64,000 nucleotides of DNA, from contig JAAWWF010000008.1 in NCBI GenBank assembly GCA_021404565.1, forward strand, positions 186,001 through 250,000, given 5' to 3'. The stretch is from Roseivirga sp. (GTDB taxonomy: Bacteria > Bacteroidota > Bacteroidia > Cytophagales > Cyclobacteriaceae). Below the pieces are notes generated by a model, which saw nothing but the letters and a program-made list of their open reading frames with translations, had not been told where the DNA came from and searched no databases. Below, piece by piece: positions 36,243 to 43,873 of the stretch. The stretch's first letter is position 1; each line of letters starts with the position of its first letter. The translations under genes and the position numbers were made by a program.

Positions 36243-39200
36243 TCAGGTATTCCTTTGAGCTCTTCTTCTCACCAAAGCCAATCCTCCAAGCAGTGTTAAA
36301 GCTGCCAGGGTAATCCATAGCTGCCAGGTGGGTATGGATTTGATGGGAGCGGGGTCCCCTACCAATACAAATTGAGACCAGAAGTAGGGGTGGGCGTGAA
36401 GCTGATCTGCATTTTCAAGATAGCTCAGTTTAGCAGCCCGTAAAGCTCCGGCTTTATTTACTTCTGCCGACAGGCCTTCATAAAAACCTGAGATCAGGTC
36501 TGTTCCGGATCGATCATCCACTTTCCATAAGCTCATCAAAATACTTGAGACACCGGCATATGTAAAACCTCGGGCCAGGCTCATCACTCCCTCACCGGCA
36601 ACAAAGTTGCCACTACCGGTTTCACAGGCACTGAGAATCGCCAGTTTGGCATCCAGGTTCATGTTTTCAAGTTCATATACATGCAGTCTGCCATCTGTCG
36701 TGTCGGGCGCAAAACTTAGGTAAGACTGTCCGGGGTTTTGAACATCAATGGTACCATGCGTGGCAAGGTGCAATACGTCAAAGCTATTTGCCTGGCTTTG
36801 AAACTCCGTTTCCGTACCGGTTGCACCTTGAAAAAGCAATGCTGAAAAGTACTTGTCCACCTCCTCAATTTCATCACCTGTATCGGGTAGGTTTTCTGCA
36901 CTGAAAGGGGCCATGGCCAGGACTCTTGATTTCTTCCAGCCCCTTCTATTTGGATTTTGTGGTACTGAGGCCGAGTAGCTGTAGCGAACGGGGTACTTCT
37001 TTATCAGGTAGGGGATGCCTATAAAATCCGGAGTGCTCCCGGATGGTATGGATTCAGTAATCAAGGCCTCAAAAGGGAGGTAATTGAGGAAGCCGTCAGG
37101 TACTATATATAGAGTTTCGGGTGCTTTTTGTAAATGGTTCAGCAGGGGGGCTAATAATTGCTGATAAAGACCGTGTCCACGACTGATCAGGCGTTGGTAA
37201 GCTATCTTCTGATTGGTCTGGAGCAAGGAGGTATTGCTTATGGTGGAGGTGTATTGGCTCGTCAGGCTTCTGAGTGAGGCCATAGGTTCGGAAATCTCCT
37301 GAATCGCCACTTCCGTCTCAGAAATCGCCATAGCAAATACACTGTTCTCCCCGACAAAGTATTCTATCAATAGCTCATCAGATTTGCCGAGTTTTTTCTG
37401 AACCTCAGCCAGACTGAGTTTGCTAAGGCCATGACGTGCCTGATAATACCTGGGATAGCTGGCTCTGAACATTTCTCGGAGCTGGTCCAACTCATTGGTC
37501 TTTTCTAGCCTGTAGGTGTTATAGAGACGGGTCTTTATGCTGTCCTCCTCCTGCCGGGCCTTGTAAAGTTCACTTTCATAGAAAGCAACATCGATCTCCA
37601 AAGCCCTTTCCTGCTCAATAAATCGGCTGGGTACACCACCCATCATATTGGCATTCTTAATCTGCAAGAGATCTGATAGTTGCGAAGACTTTCCTTTTTC
37701 AAACAGATCAAAGAGAGTAGATAAGGTACCTTTGTCGTTATTTTGACTGTAGCTGCTGAAAAGTGTTTTAATAGCCAACTCGTAGAGGGGTAGTGCTTCT
37801 GATTTCAAAAAGACACGGGAGCCTTCAGCCTTATGGTCATAATACATAGAATCGACCAGGGCCACGGCTGTGGTAAGGGTTTTATTAAGCGCATCTGGTT
37901 GGGTGTTCAACCCATCCAGGTATCTGGCCTGACTCATCAGTGTTTTTAACAGCTCTCTTTTTGAGCGAATTCCTCTGAGTACTGGCACTGACCATTCTGT
38001 GTCGGTCTGAAAACCGGGCACGAGTATGGAAATTGATTTTCTGAAATGCTCGGCAATTGCCCCTGGGTCATCATTCAGTGCGGCCATCTCTGCCAGGTAC
38101 CGATAAAGTTTGGCTACCTCAGGATTTTTGTCATTGTCGAAAACTCCGATCGCCAGGTTAAGGTATTTGGTAGCTTCCACTGGGTTGTTTAGCTGATGAT
38201 GGTAGAAACCCAGGTTAGAAAGGGTTTGTCGGGACTCGGGTGCCAGTTTAAAGAACCTGTCCAGGTGCGATTTGGCCACATTGAACTCCCCGCTTTGGAT
38301 CTGGATGAGGGCCAGATTATTGTAGAAGATAATCTCACTGGCCTCAGTTACCCTGACTTTGTACTTAGAGACCAGGTTGGCTCTTTTCGAACCATAGCCC
38401 AGCGCAAGAGGATAGTTCTTCTTTCTCAGGTGGATAAGCATCAGGTTGTTGTAAATGCTCGCCAGGGGGCTGGCATTTGAGGCTATGTCTGTCTGAGCTG
38501 TCAATTCGGCTCGTTCCAGTACCTCCTGTGCCTGATCGTAATCAGCTCTGTTCAGGTAGGCTATCCCCAGGTTGTTATAAGCATAGATGAGCCTTTGGCC
38601 GGATGAGGTTTGACTTTCCCGAAAACGGACTGATTTGATGGCGTTATCGAGCCCTTTTTCATAGTCTCCGGTATTGTTATAGACTGCCCCCAGGAGGTTA
38701 AGCACCGTACCATAGATGCTGGGCAGGGGATCAAGCTTGTCTTCAATCAGCTTTCGGGTGTCGCTTAGTATTGTATCAGCCGAGGTGAATTGCCTGAGCC
38801 GGTAGAGGTTGGAGCCTACACCTACGCGACAGCTGGCAATACGGGTCCAGTTGGATTGTTTTAAATAAACTGCTTCAGCCTGTTGCAGGTAATGAATTGA
38901 GCTGTCGTATGACCTTAAGGGTATAAAAGCGTCACCTTTTGCTTTGAGGGCATCGGCAAGCAGAGAATCCTTATCCGGGAGGTGCCTCATAATAGTGCCC
39001 AGAGCAGCATCAGCAGCCGAAAGTCTGAGTTTACTTTCTCTCTTACGATTGTAGTTTTTTGACATTAAAGACTGGGCAGCCGCCACAGCTACCCAGTCTT
39101 CTGATACCTCTGCTTGCCTGAGGTACTGCTTGAGTACCACCAGAGAGGAATCGTAGAGTTTATTGCTGTAAAGAGATTGCGCTTGTTCCAGTTTGGTCAA

Positions 39201-39290
39201 TACATCACCCGACTGACCCTTTAATCCTGTGGATATCGCGAGTGTCAATAGGGTAATAAGGTAAATATTCTTATACGATGTGGTTGGCAA
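36243..39290 (-). CDS. Periplasmic TPR-CHAT protein (caspase-like protease)
   Basis: A 1015-residue protein: signal peptide (about 1-26), tetratricopeptide repeats over about 30-420 (e.g. IYGTVLNLLGAVYNNTGDYE, YAYNNLGIAYLNRADYDQAQ), a helical linker with coiled-coil character (about 540-640), a C-terminal CHAT domain (about 660-985) and a final membrane helix (about 990-1008) followed by RRRAQRNT. The catalytic dyad of clan CD is present: His845 in LHLATHG and Cys889 in LSACETGSG, plus the family segment AGEGVMSLARGFTYAGVSS. The signal peptide and basic C-terminal tail place repeats and protease in the periplasm, tethered to the inner membrane. It is co-oriented with three small unknown genes and divergent from an ECF sigma factor operon. 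Confidence 0.9.
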   Translation of the reverse strand: MPTTSYKNIYLITLLTLAISTGLKGQSGDVLTKLEQAQSLYSNKLYDSSLVVLKQYLRQAEVSEDWVAVAAAQSLMSKNYNRKRESKLRLSAADAALGTIMRHLPDKDSLLADALKAKGDAFIPLRSYDSSIHYLQQAEAVYLKQSNWTRIASCRVGVGSNLYRLRQFTSADTILSDTRKLIEDKLDPLPSIYGTVLNLLGAVYNNTGDYEKGLDNAIKSVRFRESQTSSGQRLIYAYNNLGIAYLNRADYDQAQEVLERAELTAQTDIASNASPLASIYNNLMLIHLRKKNYPLALGYGSKRANLVSKYKVRVTEASEIIFYNNLALIQIQSGEFNVAKSHLDRFFKLAPESRQTLSNLGFYHHQLNNPVEATKYLNLAIGVFDNDKNPEVAKLYRYLAEMAALNDDPGAIAEHFRKSISILVPGFQTDTEWSVPVLRGIRSKRELLKTLMSQARYLDGLNTQPDALNKTLTTAVALVDSMYYDHKAEGSRVFLKSEALPLYELAIKTLFSSYSQNNDKGTLSTLFDLFEKGKSSQLSDLLQIKNANMMGGVPSRFIEQERALEIDVAFYESELYKARQEEDSIKTRLYNTYRLEKTNELDQLREMFRASYPRYYQARHGLSKLSLAEVQKKLGKSDELLIEYFVGENSVFAMAISETEVAIQEISEPMASLRSLTSQYTSTISNTSLLQTNQKIAYQRLISRGHGLYQQLLAPLLNHLQKAPETLYIVPDGFLNYLPFEALITESIPSGSTPDFIGIPYLIKKYPVRYSYSASVPQNPNRRGWKKSRVLAMAPFSAENLPDTGDEIEEVDKYFSALLFQGATGTETEFQSQANSFDVLHLATHGTIDVQNPGQSYLSFAPDTTDGRLHVYELENMNLDAKLAILSACETGSGNFVAGEGVMSLARGFTYAGVSSILMSLWKVDDRSGTDLISGFYEGLSAEVNKAGALRAAKLSYLENADQLHAHPYFWSQFVLVGDPAPIKSIPTWQLWITLAALTLLGGLALVRRRAQRNT

Positions 39291-39308
39291 TCTCTCCTTT
39301 AAACCTCC

Positions 39309-39773
39309 TTATTTATACTGATCCAGTATGTTGTTAATAGTATCGAAGTACTTGGGGGTAATCTCATCAGATGATATCACATATTTCCCGTTTCCTATGG
39401 GTTGTGCATTGCCAAACCTGACCTCATGGCCCAGTGAATCCTTTGCACTTACCGATAAATATATGACAGTGGGTATTTCCTGGTTTACCTCCATGCCAAA
39501 TAATTTATCGTCATAAGGAATGGCGTATAGGTAAGGTCCTGGTGTGGAGATTTTATTGATCTTTATCTGGCCCACATCTATTCTTCGATTGGAGTTTTCC
39601 CAAAATAGAGAAACACCAACCACTACTTCGCTCAGGGGGGCTTCAGGCGTAGGTGCCTTTTTTCCTTTAAATGACAGACCAAAGACAGTAACGGGGTCTC
39701 CGATGCCCGCCCCCTCAATGATTACATCGTAATCATCTTCGTCTTCTTGTGAAGGATTAGTTTGTTGTGACAT
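39309..39773 (-). CDS. Unknown protein in the CHAT operon
   Basis: A 154-residue protein without signal peptide or membrane segment. It starts with a low-complexity acidic stretch (residues 8-16, EDEDDYDV), then an apparently beta-rich domain (VIIEGAGIGDPVTVFGLSF, VVVGVSLFWENSNRRIDVG) and a C-terminal helix. No family recognised. The gene ends 18 bp before the CHAT gene, so both are surely co-transcribed. A candidate substrate, inhibitor or effector of the CHAT protein by position only; note that it appears cytoplasmic whereas the CHAT domain appears periplasmic. Confidence 0.7.
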   Translation of the reverse strand: MSQQTNPSQEDEDDYDVIIEGAGIGDPVTVFGLSFKGKKAPTPEAPLSEVVVGVSLFWENSNRRIDVGQIKINKISTPGPYLYAIPYDDKLFGMEVNQEIPTVIYLSVSAKDSLGHEVRFGNAQPIGNGKYVISSDEITPKYFDTINNILDQYK

Positions 39774-39940
39774 GTTTAATGGTTTTGATGAAAATAAAAT
39801 TTTATTGAAGGATAGTCAAAAATAATAATAAAATATAGTGGATATTGATGTGTTTGGTCAGGTTTGGGTTTAAAAAGAGGGAGCTCTGTCAAATCATGAA
39901 GAAACTCCCTTTCACACCTATACCTGAAGGTTCCGGAGGT

Positions 39941-40312
39941 TTATGCAAGCACGTAGATCAACTCAATCTGCTTACCTCCCCAGCCGCCTTCAGGATAGGG
40001 AACCACTGTCTGTTGTTTGTCAATAGGTGCGGCACTGCCATCTTCCTGATAAAAGCTGAGTACTCTGATTGGTGTATTGGGTATAATGGTAGCCACCATT
40101 TGCATTCCTCCTCCTTTACCTACCGGAGGAAGTCCGTTTTGCACATCTTTTACAATGAGGTCAGTCCCCTCTTCATTGAAAATCTCGGCTATAAAGGTAC
40201 CTGGAATGACTGAGCCTGGATCAAAATCCTGTGATTGTACCATTCCGAATAATTGCGGGTTGCCACCGGAAATTGGTTCTACCTTAATTCCGGCTAATCT
40301 TAAATTGATCAT
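39941..40312 (-). CDS. Unknown protein in the CHAT operon
   Basis: A 123-residue soluble protein with a beta-rich pattern (MINLRLAGIKVEPISGG, GTFIAEIFNEEGTDLIVKDV, MQMVATIIPNTPIRVLSFY, GKQIELIYVLA) and a glycine run (VGKGGGMQ). No signal peptide, no cysteine, no recognised domain. Same strand as the CHAT gene; separated from the next gene downstream by 167 bp of AT-rich DNA, which may contain an additional promoter. Confidence 0.65.
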   Translation of the reverse strand: MINLRLAGIKVEPISGGNPQLFGMVQSQDFDPGSVIPGTFIAEIFNEEGTDLIVKDVQNGLPPVGKGGGMQMVATIIPNTPIRVLSFYQEDGSAAPIDKQQTVVPYPEGGWGGKQIELIYVLA

Positions 40313-40371
40313 AGTGTTTGTGTTAAAAAGTGAATTGTCGAGTTGTTTTTGTTCAGAAGTGCCGGGTGATT

Positions 40372-40854
40372 TTAGCTCTGCTGTAAAACCACTTGTCCAA
40401 TCAGTTCCCTGAAAGGTAAAAGCATCACCACGGAGGTTGCGATTCTGCCTACAGGTGCGTATGAAAGGTTATAAATGTCTAGTTCCATCTGAGGAACATC
40501 AGGTGACATCTTCTTTAGAGTAAGCCAAAGGGGAACAGAGGTTAAGTCGCTCGGGTCAGTAGAAAAGTAACCGCTGATATAGGGTAAGGAGGCCTCTCCG
40601 GTAAACCCAAATCCTTGCAAACTACCTGTGATTTTTAAACTGGGTCCATTCAAAAGCTTCAGTGTGCCACTGACCTGAGTTGTTCCGGGAAAGGGCATGG
40701 TAAATTTCAAGCTTCCCTGAAAAGGGTAAGTAGCAGCAGCGATGGCCTTTGCTCTCTCTTCTTCACTGTTGTAGATCGTTTCATTGGCCACCATTTCCCG
40801 GTGTCTTTGGGCTGCCAGTTGATCAAGTGTCGATTGGTTTGATATTTCCTCCAT
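40372..40854 (-). CDS. Unknown protein, first gene of the CHAT operon
   Basis: A 160-residue protein; the ATG at 40854 (MEEISNQSTLDQLAAQRHRE) is preferred over an upstream in-frame start that would add a stretch overlapping the divergent promoter region. An N-terminal charged helix (about 1-40) is followed by a beta-rich domain with alternating Gly and hydrophobic residues (GSLKFTMPFPGTTQVSGTLK, LKITGSLQGFGFTGEASLPY). No signal peptide, no recognised family. It begins 126 bp from the ECF sigma gene on the opposite strand, so its promoter could be a target of that sigma factor. Confidence 0.65.
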   Translation of the reverse strand: MEEISNQSTLDQLAAQRHREMVANETIYNSEEERAKAIAAATYPFQGSLKFTMPFPGTTQVSGTLKLLNGPSLKITGSLQGFGFTGEASLPYISGYFSTDPSDLTSVPLWLTLKKMSPDVPQMELDIYNLSYAPVGRIATSVVMLLPFRELIGQVVLQQS

Positions 40855-40979
40855 TGTCTTGTTGATTGATGATTTTTGAAAGGTTGGTTTGTGGGTTAAT
40901 ACAGTAAGCAGGGGAGAGGTTACCTTCTCAGAAGAAAAAATTTCTACATTAGTGCTCACCAGTTGTTGAGGTGCCATAG

Positions 40980-41546
40980 ATGCAGTTACAGGATCATGAT
41001 TATTTAGAGGGACTGAGAAATGCCGATAATGCCGTGCTTAGGCAGCTTTACGACCGGTTTTTGCCTCCTGTGGTGCGTTTGGTAGAAAGCAACAGCGGTA
41101 GCCGTGACGATGCACTGGATATTTTTCAGGAAGCGGTTATGGTATTGTACCGCAAGGCAAGACAGGCTGATTTCAAGCTCAGCTCTGCGCTTTCCACCTA
41201 TATCTATGCCATCTGTCGCAACCATTGGATGAAGCGGCTCAATAAAAAGTCTTTTTCTGAGGTATCTATTAAGGACGATGGGGTATATAAGAGTGACGAA
41301 GATTTTATTCAAGAGATGGAAACCCAGGAAAAGTACAGGCTCTTTAAGAATAAGCTGCTGAAACTCGGTGATGACTGCCGCAGAATTCTGGAGCTGTTTT
41401 TCAAGGGGGTTACTATGGAGAAAATTGCCAGTGAGTGCGGGTTGAGCAGCGTGGGTTATGCCAAGAAAAGGAAGTTTCAGTGCAAAGAGCAGCTGTTATC
41501 AATGATCCGGGCCGATGTACGATTTGACGAATTGAAGTACCAATGA
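40980..41546 (+). CDS. ECF RNA polymerase sigma factor
   Basis: A 188-residue sigma-70 family factor with region 2 (about 15-85; SRDDALDIFQEAVMVLYRKA, LSTYIYAICRNHWMKRLNKK) and region 4 (about 120-175; CRRILELFFKGVTMEKIASE followed by a recognition helix with SVGYAKKRKFQCKEQL). Regions 1.1 and 3 are missing, as expected for ECF factors. It overlaps the anti-sigma gene by 4 bp (ATGA) and is transcribed divergently from the CHAT operon, so it is probably the dedicated sigma factor of this locus. Confidence 0.9.
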   Translation: MQLQDHDYLEGLRNADNAVLRQLYDRFLPPVVRLVESNSGSRDDALDIFQEAVMVLYRKARQADFKLSSALSTYIYAICRNHWMKRLNKKSFSEVSIKDDGVYKSDEDFIQEMETQEKYRLFKNKLLKLGDDCRRILELFFKGVTMEKIASECGLSSVGYAKKRKFQCKEQLLSMIRADVRFDELKYQ

Positions 41547-42295
41547 ACCACGATCAGGAAACATATGAGCTGATTGAGCAATACCTGGAAGGCAGGCTGG
41601 CCGGACAGGCGTTGCTGGACTTTGAGCAAACTATGCGCGAGGATGCCTCTCTGACCAAAGAAGTAGAGCTTCAGCGGGAGGTTCAGGCTTTGCTGGTGGA
41701 AGAAGATATTAATTCACTTGATCGACAGCTGACGGATATCCGAAAAGATTACGGGCCGGAAGTGCCGAAGCTGCTTCCTTTTAGGAAAATCTGGTTTGCT
41801 GCTGCAGCTGTGCTGGTACTGGCCATTATCTCCATAGGCTTTTTTACCAAGGCCGACCCAATTGATGGAGAGCAACTATATGTCAGCTACTTTGAGCCCT
41901 ATCCGGCTGATAATTCGGTTCGCTCTACAGAAGATGACCCTACTTTGATCAGTCAAATGGAGAGAGCACTCGAGGCTTATGCAAATGAAGATTTTAAAGC
42001 TGCTGTTCAGGAATTGCTCGGTTACCTCTACGTGGATGAGGATAATTCCAGAGCCCGCTTTTATCTGGGCATAAGCCTGCTGGCACAAGGTTATGCCGAA
42101 AAAGCTGCTGAAAGCTTACTGGAGGTGGCAGAAGAATCAGATTCAATCTATGCTGATCCGGCTCGTTGGTATTATGCCCTGAGTCTCATAAGGCAAAGCA
42201 AGAGATCATCTGCCAGGAAGGAGCTCAAACGACTTGAAAAGGATGCAAAAGGCAAGTACCAGAAGCTGGCTATAGAAATGCTTGATGAACTTTGA
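41543..42295 (+). CDS. TPR-containing transmembrane anti-sigma factor (probable)
   Basis: A 250-residue single-pass membrane protein: a cytoplasmic N-terminal helical domain of about 80 residues (YELIEQYLEGRLAGQALLDF, a typical opening of zinc-less anti-sigma domains in this phylum), one membrane helix (about 83-101) and a periplasmic part with TPR-like repeats (about 130-250; YANEDFKAAVQELLGYLYVD, ARFYLGISLLAQGYAEKAAE). Position directly after, and overlapping with, the ECF gene supports the role of tethering and inhibiting the sigma factor. Its periplasmic TPR part is in the same compartment as the TPR-CHAT protein encoded across the divergent promoter. Confidence 0.75.
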   Translation: MNHDQETYELIEQYLEGRLAGQALLDFEQTMREDASLTKEVELQREVQALLVEEDINSLDRQLTDIRKDYGPEVPKLLPFRKIWFAAAAVLVLAIISIGFFTKADPIDGEQLYVSYFEPYPADNSVRSTEDDPTLISQMERALEAYANEDFKAAVQELLGYLYVDEDNSRARFYLGISLLAQGYAEKAAESLLEVAEESDSIYADPARWYYALSLIRQSKRSSARKELKRLEKDAKGKYQKLAIEMLDEL

Positions 42296-42405
42296 TCTTC
42301 GATTTTCATCATTTGATAAGCTATTGCATTATCCATGTTTTACCCTTTTTTTGCACAGATTTCAATTCAGGGAACTTTACCTGAGTTTTAGAGTTATTTC
42401 GTGAG

Positions 42406-43323
42406 ATGAGATTTTTTTTCAGCCTGTTGGTGCTGCTATCTGTGGCGCAACTCAGTGCCCAGAACTTCGATTGGTGGGATAACCTGCACAACTACCCTGC
42501 TGCTGCGGGCAACGATCGCGATCGGTATATCAGCATTTCACCAGGCTATATGGGGCCAAATGCACTGCGTGTACCGGTGCTGCGCAATGGCAAGATTGAC
42601 AACGAACTTTGGTCGGAAACCACTTTTGAATACCACAGTGGCAATGGAGATCGCACCTTAAATATCTGGTCTGAATTCAATATCCCGCTTGCCAAAGACA
42701 AAGCACTCTTGTACGTGCAGAGCATTCCCTGGGAAATCTGGGAGACCACCGATGCCCTGCGCAATGAACGAAGGGCACAGGGGCGAAGCGCCACTGGCTG
42801 GAATACGGGAGATACGGCCTTTGGCATCATTGTGCGCATAGCCAATGAGGAAACTTCGAAATGGCCGAATATCACTTTCAGAGCACACTCTAAAACTACC
42901 ACCGGAGGCAATATCTCCAATGCCCGGTTTACAGATGCGAGCATGTTTTTTTGGGAAGCCACAACCAGCAAGACACTCTCAAAAACTGATGACAGCAGCT
43001 TTCTGATCAAGGGAATGCTTGGTTTTTATACCTGGCAGACTAATAAGAATTTTCTACCGAATGGCTCTGACTTTTTTCAAAACGATGCAGGTACCTATGG
43101 CGTAGGCGTGGAATACACCAAAGGACAGTGGTTTTTCGGCAGCGATGTGTCAGGTTATCACGGCTATATCCAAAACAGAGATACACCGGCCTTTCTTCGG
43201 AATCAAGTCTCATATCGCTTTAAGCACATAGCCCTGTATACCAATATCAACTTCTCCCTCAATTCCTGGGGCTGGAACACCTTCACCATTGGTTATCGGC
43301 ATTTCTTTAAGACAATTGAGTAG
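42406..43323 (+). CDS. Exported protein, probable outer-membrane beta protein
   Basis: A 305-residue protein with a signal peptide (about 1-19, ending LSAQ) and alternating amphipathic segments rich in aromatic residues, ending in GYRHFFKTIE with strand-like character (SLNSWGWNTFTIGYRHFF). This is compatible with an outer-membrane beta-barrel, but I do not recognise a family. It lies 110 bp downstream of the anti-sigma gene on the same strand and might belong to the same regulon; a strong palindrome follows it. Confidence 0.7.
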   Translation: MRFFFSLLVLLSVAQLSAQNFDWWDNLHNYPAAAGNDRDRYISISPGYMGPNALRVPVLRNGKIDNELWSETTFEYHSGNGDRTLNIWSEFNIPLAKDKALLYVQSIPWEIWETTDALRNERRAQGRSATGWNTGDTAFGIIVRIANEETSKWPNITFRAHSKTTTGGNISNARFTDASMFFWEATTSKTLSKTDDSSFLIKGMLGFYTWQTNKNFLPNGSDFFQNDAGTYGVGVEYTKGQWFFGSDVSGYHGYIQNRDTPAFLRNQVSYRFKHIALYTNINFSLNSWGWNTFTIGYRHFFKTIE

Positions 43324-43374
43324 AGGAGACCTGCGGTAGGAGATAGGTCACCCTCGCTACGCCCGGTGGCCGAA

Positions 43375-43432
43375 GTAAGAGATAGGAAGTAGGAAATAAG
43401 AATTCTTACCTCCTACTTCCTACCTCTCTTAC
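43375..43432. repeat. Long imperfect palindrome centred on GAATTC
   Basis: Outer arms GTAAGAGA (43375-43382) / TCTCTTAC (43425-43432) and TAGGAAGTAGG (43383-43393) / CCTACTTCCTA (43412-43422), inner TAAGAA/TTCTTA, with a 2-nt bulge. A further outer pair, AGAGGAGA (43322-43329) and TCTCCTCT (43436-43443), closes a larger cruciform with the intervening GC-rich stretch looped out. It lies between the exported-protein gene and padR, where it probably ends the first transcript. The repetitive composition suggests an origin from a short-unit repeat. Confidence 0.75.
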
Positions 43433-43503
43433 ACATCTCCTCTAAGACCACCTAAAGCCTCGGCTACCTCTCAAAACCCACCATTTACCCCAGTCACATT
43501 TGC

Positions 43504-43551
43504 ATAACATATAACTAACCTCTATATTTAAGTTTCTTATATATAACATAT
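43504..43551 (+). promoter_or_regulatory. Candidate PadR binding sites (second PadR)
   Basis: ATAACATAT occurs twice, at 43504-43512 and 43543-43551, 39 bp apart; the second copy overlaps the first two bases of the padR start codon at 43550. The intervening AT-rich stretch should contain the promoter. Autorepression by binding over promoter and start codon is the likely meaning. Confidence 0.4.
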
Positions 43552-43873
43552 GTATTCAAAAGACCTGATAAGGGGAACCCTCCGCACCATCGTATTGAAA
43601 CTGTTGAAGGAAAACGGCAGAATGTACGGTTACGAGATTACCCAAAAAGTAAAAGAGCTTTCATCAGACCAGATCAGCCTCACTTTTGGCGCCTTGTATC
43701 CCACACTGCACAAACTGGAAAAAGAAGGTGTATTGACAACCATTTCAGAAGTGGTAGATCACCGAACCAGAAAGTATTATTCCCTTACGTCCAAAGGTGA
43801 CGCAGCTGCAAAGGTGAAAATTGACGAGTATTTCGCTTTCTCAAAGACTATGAACTTAATCATGTCCAGCTAA
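43550..43873 (+). CDS. PadR-family transcriptional regulator
   Basis: A 107-residue winged-helix protein of the short PadR type (IVLKLLKENGRMYGYEITQK, FGALYPTLHKLEKEGVLTTI, DHRTRKYYSLTSKG). Its stop overlaps the start of the first permease gene by one base (TAATG). It has low similarity to the other PadR of the window (21954-22274), so each permease cluster has its own regulator. Confidence 0.92.
   Translation: MYSKDLIRGTLRTIVLKLLKENGRMYGYEITQKVKELSSDQISLTFGALYPTLHKLEKEGVLTTISEVVDHRTRKYYSLTSKGDAAAKVKIDEYFAFSKTMNLIMSS

Noticed and set aside
36243-42295. Type III-E CRISPR-like system, because of TPR-CHAT plus sigma factor
   Set aside because: No gRAMP effector, no Cas1/Cas2, no repeat array, and the CHAT protein is exported. 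Only the regulatory logic is similar.
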